Shown one piece after another: positions 56,943-64,000 of a stretch of 64,000 bases of DNA. Each line of letters begins with the position of its first letter. The stretch's first letter is position 1. A program made the translations under genes and the position numbers. This DNA comes from Limanda limanda (Eukaryota; Chordata; Actinopteri; Pleuronectiformes; Pleuronectidae), in the NCBI RefSeq assembly GCF_963576545.1, contig NC_083646.1, positions 23,353,989 to 23,417,988 of the forward strand. The letters are read 5' to 3'. Under the pieces are notes generated by a model that was not told the DNA's origin, searched no databases, and saw only the letters and a list, made by a program, of their open reading frames with translations.

Positions 56943-57357
56943 TACGTACTCTCCACATAGGCTTGAGTGGAGAATACGTAATTTACCCTCGACACCCGAC
57001 ATTGAACGGAGCAAACAGCGGAGAAGTTCTTGAAGATGGATGACATTAAATTAATAATTGAAGTGGAGAAGTAGTACAGTGAGCTGTATGATCCTCGGCC
57101 GTGTTGTTTAAAGACAACATTAAAAAGGACAAATGCTGGGACACCCTTTCAGTTAATGACAAATATCAGCTGTATGTGTGATCACGGAGAGGAATCGCAG
57201 GATGACCGCCGCGGAGTTCAGCATGTCCGGTGTGCAGCCTGGCCCCGGCGTGCTAGGGATCTACGCGACGCTTACACGACGCTTACGCGTCCGGTGTGAC
57301 AGCCTAGCGTTTACGCAACGCTCACGCGACGCTAACGCGTCCGGTGTGAAGCCGGCG
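56476..57357. mobile_element. PIF-Harbinger-like MITE (copy 1) with MADF-domain remnant
   Basis: Termini CGCCGGCCACACACCGGACG and its partner (reverse complement CGCCGGCTTCACACCGGACG) match imperfectly over about 48 bases. Flanks are TAA and TCA, consistent with a mutated 3-bp TWA duplication of Harbinger elements. CACACCGGAC subrepeats occur inside each end. The interior has (TG)n and, at 57036, MDDIKLIIEVEK then a stop and YSELYDPRP, resembling the start of a MADF domain carried by some Harbinger elements. It is inserted in gag. Confidence 0.7.
56904..56941. repeat. (TG)n microsatellite inside the MITE
   Basis: About 38 bases of TG. The related MITE copy at 59804-60352 has a G run at the same place. 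Confidence 0.85.
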
Positions 57358-58510
57358 TCAGTCTCTGCACCAACACTCCTCTGCTTGGTGACCTGGATTC
57401 CTACAGCGATAGCATGGCTTGCCACCTACAGTTTTGTTTCTGAAATCTTATGCACTTGGGTTGATGCACTTAGCTGCTGAGCATCTTTGTTTGCCATTTC
57501 CATTGAAGTACTCCCTTCTATTGTCTTCTGCAATGTTAAGTTACTCAGTCAATAGACGTTTCTGAATTGTCCCACTGCGCATGCCACACACTAACCTATC
57601 ACGAATAGTGTCATTTAGAGAACGTCCAAATTCACAGTGTTCTGTTAACTGTTTCAGTACAGCCACAAACTGTGAGATTGACTCCCCCTCCTCTTGATTT
57701 CTCTTGTGGAATCTGAACCTCTCAGTGGTTTTGGAGAATAATGTGCTTTTAAAGTAGTCACTTTTTCATCGTAACATCTATCACCAGACTTTTCAGGTGT
57801 CACTAGGATGTGCAGTAGATTGAACGTTTTTCCTCCCATGACAAAAATGTTGGCACAATCACCTCTGCTTTGATGCTATTAGCTAACACAAAGTACTCAA
57901 AACGTTCTGTGTATGAACTACATTGTTCCTCAGATTCATCAAATGGTCCTATATTGCCAATCAATGCAGCCATTGTCTCACTGTTACTCACTGCCCTTTT
58001 TCTCTCAACACTCGCAAAGAATCCCTTTTCTCTAACAGCGAACTTTCCAAGTGATCTTGGGCTCGATAAAGTTGGTGACCTATACCTAGACCAGGGGTGC
58101 CCAATACGTCGATCGCGAAGGCAGTGTGGGTCGATCGCACAACTTGACAAGAGGCAGTCACGTGGACGCTCCGGCGCACGTACCCACTTTTTTTTTTTTG
58201 CCGCCGCCGCCCCTGCCGCCACGCCTCCCGCCCTGGACGATGTTGCGAACGTCAACCGGGGCGGACTGCTCGTCACGTCGGGTTCAAACCGGACGCGGAA
58301 GCGCCGCGCAGCGCTAATCCCTAGAGCTGCATAGAGTGGATGACGGCGAAAGAGCGATTTGTTTACTGCTCCGCCGTTAAAGAGATGCGGACGTCAAAAC
58401 ATTAGTTATAATATTAGATCCGCCTCGCATTCTCTCCTCCCGGACGCGCGCCTGTTAAGCCTCCGCGCCGCACCGGTGGTGTGCACCATACAGAGAATCA
58501 CTGCGCTACA

Positions 58511-58620
58511 CAGGGGCGGCCCTAGCACATTTGGTGCTCTATGCAAGAGCCCCCCCCCCCTCAACAAAAAAAAGTTGAAAAACGGAATTTTCAGACAAAA
58601 TTTTGCCCTGTAAGACTGCA
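58511..58620 (+). mobile_element. Left end of another hAT-type repeat
   Basis: CAGGGGCGGCCCTAGCACAT followed by TTGGTGCTCTATGCAAGAGC is a terminus I recognise from fish hAT-like repeats. The right end was not found. It is nested in the 58092-61242 element. Confidence 0.4.
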
Positions 58621-59380
58621 TTTCATTTCAAATAAACACAACAACGATCACAACGACATGGTGCAAGCATTCGTTTCAGACAGCGTCTCTCCTCAGGAGA
58701 AGGAAAACATTACATAACGTTTCAGCTTGACCTCAGATAATATGAACGTGTTTACAGTTCAAATTCATTATTTGTCATTAAGTTGCGTTTAGTTCAACGT
58801 TTTCATAAAAATGAACGCGTTCTTTTTAACTCGTTCATGCACAACACTGCCTGAAACTCAATAGACTACTGGCCTACCTGCCTCAGCCGCCTGCGGGTGA
58901 CTCTTCAGCTGTGCTGGATGCTGTTCACTGCAAAGTGAACCCGGATGAGCTCTACTCACCTTGAAAATCAGCTGCTGCTCAAACTCAACAAGAAGTTTGT
59001 AGACTAGTGCTCTAAAGGTCGACCAAAGTTTAACCAAAAGTTTAAATATACAGTGGGACAGCGGCATTTAAACTTTTTATTTTAGCTGTCATGTGGTTCA
59101 TGTCTTGACATGTCCTCCCAAAAGTTCTTAAATGTTGTGTTGACATGTTAAATGTTTAATGTTTGACATGTTTAATGTCATTGCACTTAAATTTGTAAAG
59201 ATCTCCTTTAATTAAAAATAACTGTTTTTGGATTGGATTTATGAGCCGTTGTCCTTTTTTGCACTGCATAGGAGCGGCCCCCGCAAGTGCAATTTCAATT
59301 TCACTTGTCTTAATAAATAAATACAGATTTTAAAAGCATACATGATCTGTGTAAATATATCATTACTCTGTGATCAAAAG

Positions 59381-59548
59381 GACTTGAAAGGACTCGAAAC
59401 TCAAACTGCAGGACTTGGACTTGACTTGAGACTTGTCAGTCTTGACTTTGGACTTGACTTGAGACTTGTCAGTCTTGACTTGGGACTTGAGGGCAAAGAC
59501 TTGAGACTTACTTGGGACTTGCAAAAAAATGACTTGGTCCCACCTCTG
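59381..59548. repeat. GACTTG-rich minisatellite and hAT-like end
   Basis: GACTTG/GACTTGAGACTTGTCAGTCT units repeat with periods of 6-40 bases, ending TGGTCCCACCTCTG. This is the typical right end of a common fish hAT-like repeat. Confidence 0.55.
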
Positions 59549-59761
59549 GAGGATCATACAGCCAGTGTTGGGAAGGATACTTTGAAAACGTATTCCGTTA
59601 CAGAATACAGAATACATGCACAAAAATGTAATCTGTAACGTATTCCATTACATTAACTTATCTGAGTAACGTATTCTGAATACTTGGAATACTTCCGGTT
59701 TGTATTGCATTTTTTAAGTGTATGATTGCGGCGTTTTTATAGTCAGGGGAGCAGCAGCAGT

Positions 59762-60620
59762 TTAAACTCTCTCTCCACCGATGCTGCGGGCCGCTGGATG
59801 TCCGGCTCCCATCCACTCCCACCTCTGTGCCGGTCCCACCAGAGGCTGAAGGACCCCCCCCTGTGCCAAGGCTGCCTCGCGCCGTGCTACGATCGTTTCG
59901 GCGTCGAGTCTATTTTAGTTTGAGCTTGACGCGAGCGTATCGCTCCAGGAAACACACTGAAAAATGATTTTAAACGATATTGATGACATATTTTATATGA
60001 TTTATAAGCATGCATCCCATAGTTTGTATTCCCCTTCTGTTGTCCTGGAGTTTTAAATTTACCAATTTGACCGATCACATTATTAAATGCCCCCCTCTGC
60101 CCCTCCATACAGACACACAAGCAGTCATAAAGATAAAAAGAGAGGGGGGGGGGCGGAGAATACGTAATTTACCCTCCACACCCGACATTGAATGGAGCAA
60201 ACAGCGGAGAAGTTCTTGAAGATGGATGACATTAAATTGGGACGCTGTTGCAGTTAATGTTGGAGCAAGAAGTGACTATATGCTTTTATACTACTGGGTC
60301 AACGGGTGATATTATTTTAGCGTCGCTTCAGCGTCCGGTGTGAACCCGGCGTGCCTCGCTGGCCTCCTGCAGAGCCATGACAGCAGAGCTCTGGGAACGC
60401 AGGTCGGTCTTCTCTCATCAGGCGCAGGAAGGGCAGCTTGCGGATCAGCAGCTCCGTAGATTTCTGGTAGCGACGGAACTCTCTCAGAGCCTCGGTCCCG
60501 AGCCGGTCGCGGTGAGGCTTCTTCACGCCGCCGGGGTCCCGGGCGCTCATACGGCAGCCCTGGTCTCCAGCTGCTTCCTGGGGGCTTTGCCTCCGGTGGA
60601 TTTACGAGACAGTGATTAAA
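59762..60620 (-). pseudogene. Histone H3 pseudogene (replication-dependent H3.2 type), split by a MITE
   Basis: The minus strand from about 60606 reads [18 protein letters not shown], then a disrupted stretch. [24 protein letters not shown] and, in a shifted frame, [18 protein letters not shown] follow, ending at 60353. After the MITE (60352-59804) comes GACATCCAGC-GGCC and GAGAGAGAG-TTTAA, the equivalent of the last codons (DIQLARRIRGERA and stop). About 24 codons between are missing. The SSAVM and Ser in QEASEA point to canonical H3.2 rather than H3.3, whose genes read SAAIG there. Many substitutions, shifts and stops mean it makes no histone. Confidence 0.82.
59804..60352. mobile_element. 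Harbinger-like MITE (copy 2) inside the histone pseudogene
   Basis: It matches copy 1 over GGCTCCCATCCACT, GATCGTTTCGGCGTCGAGTC, CTTGACGCGAGCGTA, CCATAGTTTGTATTCCCC, GGAGAATACGTAATTTACCC and ATGGATGACATTAAATT. It ends GCGTCCGGTGTGAACCCGGC. The left terminus is not intact. It is shorter than copy 1 by deletions. Confidence 0.75.
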
Positions 60621-61250
60621 CTCGTGAAACAGAGAAGTACCGTCATGTAATCCACTGATTTCAACAATGTAACTGTATTCTGAATACCATCTATTTAATT
60701 TGTAACTGTAACGGAATACAGTTACTCATAATTTGTATTCTAAATACGTAACGCCGTTACATGTATTCCGTTACTCCCCAACACTGCATACAGCTCACTG
60801 TACTTCTCCACTTAAATTATTAATTTAATTTCATCCATCTTCAAGAACTTCTCCGCTGTTTGCTATGTCGGGTGTGGAGGGTAAATTACGTATTCTCCAC
60901 TCAAACCTATGTGGAGAATACGTAGCCCCCCCCTCTCTCTCTTTTTATCTATATGACTGCTTGTGGCTTTGCAGAGGGGGACATTTAATAATGTGATTGG
61001 TAAAATTGGTAAAATTAAATCTCCAGGACAACAGAAGGGGAATACAAGCTATGGGATGCATATTTAATCATTTATATCATATAAGATATAAAATATGTTA
61101 TCTATATCGTTTAAAATCATTTTTCAGTGTGTTTCCTGGCGCGAAAAAAGAGGGGGTACATGTGCAGGGGGGGGGGGGTAGATCTTGTTGAGCTGGTCAT
61201 TTTGAGAGTAGCTCACAAGCCTATAAAGTGTGGGCACCCCTGACCTAGAC

Positions 61251-62190
61251 TATACCAATCAAAAAGGCCAACTTTTTGATTGGTACTGTATCTTAAATGT
61301 CAATTGTAGTAAATATCTTATTTGAAGAATGCAAATTAATATATGTATATATATTTTTAACCACACAAAGGGATATGAGTGGTTTGCCTATAAAGGATTT
61401 TTACAGAGATAAGAGTAAGTCTGATGTTTGAAAAAAATATTTTTTTTCTTAAGTCACAATAATCATCACAGATTTTCCTGGTAGTCGTTGATGAGTTCCT
61501 CTCCAGACTCTCCAAGTTACTCCATTAAGCAGCAGATGATGACGTCTCTTCCACCTTTGATATGTTGCTGGTAGACCGACATAACATCATATAACTGCAT
61601 ATACATTCACTATGGATCGATAGTGAGCAGTGGTGAAGCGAGCTACGGACTAGATGTGGAGAGTGAGCCTTTTATGGTTTAATGCAGTACATTCATTAAA
61701 TATTTAGGTTAACACAAACTAGTTAAACACCATGCTAAAACAATACAATACTTCTCTCAGTTTGCAATATTGAGCATTGCTGCTTGCATAATTACAAGAT
61801 AGTTTAACCAATCCCTCTTTCAAACATTTTTTAAGAAAGATAACATGTTCCAACTTACTATGATAAATCTAATGTAAACCAACACAATACATTTTGACAA
61901 ACAGGAGTTAGGCCTACATAGCTTACACCATTAGGACCCCTTCTTCAGCAACTGAAAACATGTCCACACAATGAATTGGTCTGTGACTAGAAAAGCAGCA
62001 CATTTGAAAGCAAGATAATAGCTAGCTAGGAAGCTAAGCTAATGCCAGCAAAGTAGTCTGTGCCCTACTCACAAACTGACTTAAGCAGATGAGCTTACAT
62101 GAATGTACAAAGTAAACTAAGCATAAAACCTACCGCAGTGGCTTCACATCCACGAACTGTCTCATCAAATAAGATATAAAATCATCCAGG
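61251..62190. other. Intergenic, no gene recognised
   Basis: AT-rich DNA to the right of the hAT. It should include the remaining upstream part of the Gypsy element, but no LTR, primer site or frame is recognisable. A perfect short inverted pair (CCAATCAAAAAGGCCAACTT and TTTTTGATTGG) lies at 61255-61285. Confidence 0.4.
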
Positions 62191-62194
62191 AGAC

Positions 62195-62266
62195 GTCTGT
62201 CCTCCTGGGTCAGGTGCTGTCTGTCCCCCAGGGTCAGGTGCTGTCTGTCCTCCTGGGTCAGGTGCT
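62195..62266. repeat. 24-bp minisatellite, three units
   Basis: Units GTCTGTCC(T/C)CC(T/A)GGGTCAGG-TGCT start at 62195, 62219 and 62243. The unit length is a multiple of three, so frames run through it, but no gene context is seen. Confidence 0.8.
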
Positions 62267-62630
62267 GCTGCTCTTGTCACTGCGGTCAAGCCAGCAGACA
62301 CTCGCATCTCTGTGGTCAAATCAGCCAAAACAGAAATTCTACTGCACTCTTATATTGACACTTATATTAAACGCATCCAAACCGCCCAGAAAAGGGGCGG
62401 CAACGGAGAACTCGAAGTGAGAGGAAGAACACTTGTGGGCATATGTCCGGTTTTCAAAATAAACTGTTGACATTCAGCCTAAACAAACTGCATAATTGAA
62501 AAATAATTTCTTGAATTAAATTCACAAGAAGTATATATCGTCTTACCAGTGTCATTTTTATGAAAAGCATTTTGACAGTATCAATTATGAGAGTTTACAA
62601 AATAAGTCAACATTTTTAGCTTCAAGTAGC

Positions 62631-62911
62631 TAATTTCTGGATACCTCAAAGTACTAAATAAACACTTTGCTCAATAATTACAGAGAGAAACTGATATCCC
62701 TGTGTTCAGGACCTCTCTGACTACCTACATACTGAATATTAAACATTTTACTGTATAGATTAAGAGATTTTTCAAAGTAAAGTCCAACATGTGTACAATC
62801 AAATCAGTTAATTTCTGGATATTTCAAAGTACTATAAAAACACTTTGCTCAATAATTTCAGAAAGAGACTGATATGCCTCTGTTCAGGACCTCTCTGACT
62901 ACCTACATACT
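62631..62911. repeat. 178-bp tandem duplication
   Basis: TAATTTCTGGATA, CAAAGTACTA, AACACTTTGCTCAATAATT and GGACCTCTCTGACTACCTAC occur in order from 62631 and again from 62809. The copies differ by scattered substitutions. Confidence 0.75.
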
Positions 62912-63100
62912 CAGTGGTGGGAAGTAACGAAGTAGAAATACTTTGTTACTGTACTTCAGTAGATTTTTCACATATCTGTACTTTACTTGAGTATTTATTT
63001 TCCTGACGACTTTTTACTTTTACTCGCTACATTTGAGCACAAATATCTGTACTTTCTACTTCTTACATTCTCAAAACTGACTTGTTACTTGAGCAGCGGA
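62912..63100 (+). mobile_element. Left end of a hAT-type element (CAGTGGTGGGAAGTAAC)
   Basis: CAGTGGTGGGAAGTAACGAA followed by GTAGAAATACTTTGTTACTG and CTTTACTTGAGTATTTATTT is a terminus I recognise as abundant in fish. The right end is not in the window. Confidence 0.6.
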
Positions 63101-63170
63101 GGTTGGCGGAACTTGCACCTTTACGCACGCGCACCTCTCTCTTGCTCTCTCGCTCCTGCAGTCTTTATTA

Positions 63171-63640
63171 TTAGGGCCAGAGCACTGACAGGCACTGACA
63201 GACGTGAGGCCCTATTGAAATTGTAAGGAGTATTATTCAGGCAAATGAATTGGCGTTTTGAGAGGTTTTATTAGGTGATTTTACATGATTTTTTGAAGGT
63301 ATTCCTTTTTCGATTCAAATTTGTTTTCCCTTTCCTGCTTCGTGTCAACATCTGCACATAAATACATAACTCGAAGCAGCAAGTGGTTAACTTGTCTTAA
63401 AGAAAATATTGGAAGTAGTTTGTTTAAACAAAAACTGTTGGCAAATAGACTATCATTGGTTGGCTGTGTCTACTTAGCCTTACACGTCCACGTAAACAAA
63501 ACAAACAGATTTAAAACAAGTCAAGATGGAAAAACAAACAACACAACCAAAAACAAACACTGTGTCGTGGACTACTGTATATTTACGCACACAATTCAGG
63601 TTTTTTTAATGGACCTCGCCAAATGGAACCCTGGGTAATC
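63171..63640 (+). repeat. Copy of the GGGCCCGAGCAC dispersed repeat
   Basis: TTAGGGCCAGAGCACTGACA, then AGGCCCTATTGAAATTGTAA, is the reverse complement of the end at 42650-42703 (TCAATAGGGCC, GCTCGGGCCCTAA). It belongs to the family filling 39.9-45.6 kb. Confidence 0.5.
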
Positions 63641-64000
63641 AGGCCCAGTTTTCCACTCACTATAATGCCAATATAATTTTTGCAAAGTTATTATATATCT
63701 ATATATTGCCAATTCCAATCCTTAGTCGCCCTTTGTGCTGACTCAACACAACTTAGAAGCTGTTGAGTCTTTATATATGTATTGTACAAACTGGCTAATG
63801 TGTACAACTTCAAGCAGGGTTGTGTCTTCACTTTGCCGTCCCTACAGGCAAGATACCCTACAGGTGTATTGTCACCCTGCTGGAAACAACTGCAAACACA
63901 AACGCAGGCCCATTCAGTGAAGGTAGTCTAATGATAAATAAACAGGCTAACATGTAGATGCGTGGACAAGCTGGCGGGCAGATATACAGGCAGTTACACA
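63641..64000. other. Intergenic, no gene recognised
   Basis: No frame, repeat end or RNA gene that I can support to the window edge. Confidence 0.4.

Larger units (their letters stand above)
56300..57973 (-). pseudogene. Gypsy gag, split by a MITE
   Basis: It starts MAALIGNIGPFDESEEQCSS at 57973. Gag capsid-like phrases follow: EEGESISQFVAVLKQLTEHC-type wording, RLVCGMRSGTIQKRLL. The nucleocapsid has two CX2CX4HX4C knuckles: CYRCRNPGHQAEEC (57373-57413) and CRSCGKKGHIERVC (about 56425-56470). The 882-bp MITE 56476-57357 lies exactly between them. Several frameshifts and stops occur. Confidence 0.8.
53700..58091 (-). mobile_element. Degraded Ty3/Gypsy retrotransposon (gag-pol), no LTRs found
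   Basis: On the minus strand the order is gag (57973 on), two zinc knuckles, protease, start of reverse transcriptase, RNase H, integrase and a Pro-rich tail (EPFHGFEPSSEHLLQPPV near 53750-53800). That order is typical of Ty3/Gypsy. The element is interrupted by a MITE (56476-57357) and by a 3.15 kb hAT at 58092. The reverse transcriptase core is deleted and at least one single-base shift is present. I found no direct repeat resembling LTRs on either side. Confidence 0.88.
59573..60786. mobile_element. hAT-type element carrying a histone H3 pseudogene
   Basis: The left end is CAGTGTTGGGAAGGATACTT and the right end reads CCGTTACTCCCCAACACTG. It is flanked by a perfect 8-bp duplication CATACAGC (59565-59572 and 60787-60794). 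ATTCCGTTAC/GTAACGGAAT subterminal repeats lie on both sides. It is 1214 bp long and has no transposase. Its interior is a split histone H3 pseudogene and a MITE. Confidence 0.88.
59549..61140 (-). mobile_element. Inverted Harbinger-like MITE (copy 3), split by a hAT
   Basis: GAGGATCATACAGC (59551-59572) continues after the hAT insertion as CATACAGCTCACTGTACTTC (60787 on) through ACTTCTCCGCTGTTTGC, GGGTAAATTACGTATTC, AGGACAACAGAAGGGGAATA and CAGTGTGTTTCCTGGCG. This is the reverse complement of copy 1 from about 57096 back to 56690. Only the middle of the MITE is present. Confidence 0.75.
58092..61242. mobile_element. hAT-type insertion in the Gypsy 5' region (3151 bp)
   Basis: It begins CAGGGGTGCCCAATACGTCG and ends AAAGTGTGGGCACCCCTG, flanked on both sides by ACCTAGAC (58084-58091 and 61243-61250). 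The perfect 8-bp duplication and the termini identify a hAT. It holds no transposase frame but is filled with other elements listed below. Confidence 0.88.

Noticed and set aside
60317..60550. A functional histone H3 gene
   Set aside because: Multiple shifts, missing N-terminal and central codons, and a MITE inside; it is a pseudogene within a transposon.

Overview
This 64 kb window is vertebrate nuclear DNA, almost certainly from a teleost fish and probably a spiny-rayed one. Genes are split by GT-AG introns. The two best-matched genes are vertebrate orthologues (slc6a20, ggct). The third is a fish hatching-enzyme type astacin protease. The rest is dominated by fish-type transposable elements (hAT, Tc1/mariner, PIF-Harbinger-like, L2-like LINE, Ty3/Gypsy, a long-LTR element) and (CA)n microsatellites. 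The species cannot be named from the sequence.

Three protein-coding genes could be assembled exon by exon with open frames throughout. (1) slc6a20, minus strand, 13737 to 4678, 11 coding exons, 598 codons: a sodium- and chloride-coupled imino-acid transporter. (2) ggct, minus strand, 31064 to 28770, 4 coding exons, 184 codons: gamma-glutamylcyclotransferase. (3) A choriolytic (hatching) enzyme-like astacin metalloprotease, plus strand, 46379 to 48821, 8 exons, 272 codons. They do not form a pathway; they are ordinary neighbours separated by transposon-rich DNA.

Layout. 1-4.6 kb: repeat remnants and one unrecognised exon-like stretch. 4.7-13.9 kb: slc6a20 and its TATA-containing, CpG-rich promoter. 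15.2-23.5 kb: a complete-looking LTR retroelement on the minus strand, with two 2570-bp LTRs in constant register, a 4-bp target duplication, a 17-nt primer site for elongator tRNA-Met, a purine tract, and only a broken gag-like frame with no pol. 26.4-28.3 kb: L2-like LINE. 28.6-31.1 kb: ggct. 31.9-34.1 kb: a hAT-type element carrying a whole Tc1 transposon; a second copy lies at 49.1-51.3 kb. 34.7-45.6 kb: hAT remnants, a palindromic dispersed repeat, a second Tc1-like transposon with an empty-site paralogue nearby, and a non-autonomous hAT. 46.4-48.8 kb: the hatching-enzyme gene. 48.7-53.2 kb: a duplicated copy of its last-exon tail, with an LTR-element fragment and the second hAT/Tc1 composite between the copies. 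53.7-61.2 kb: a minus-strand Ty3/Gypsy element broken by a MITE in gag, a deletion in reverse transcriptase and a 3.15 kb hAT insertion. That hAT contains another hAT that carries a split histone H3 pseudogene. 61.3-64 kb: intergenic DNA with small repeats.

The most notable observations are the hAT-borne histone H3 pseudogene split by a MITE, the hAT/Tc1 composite that appears to have moved as a unit, the recent gag-only element with very long LTRs, and the 335-bp duplication around the end of the hatching-enzyme gene. All coordinates were read by eye; no database search was possible.
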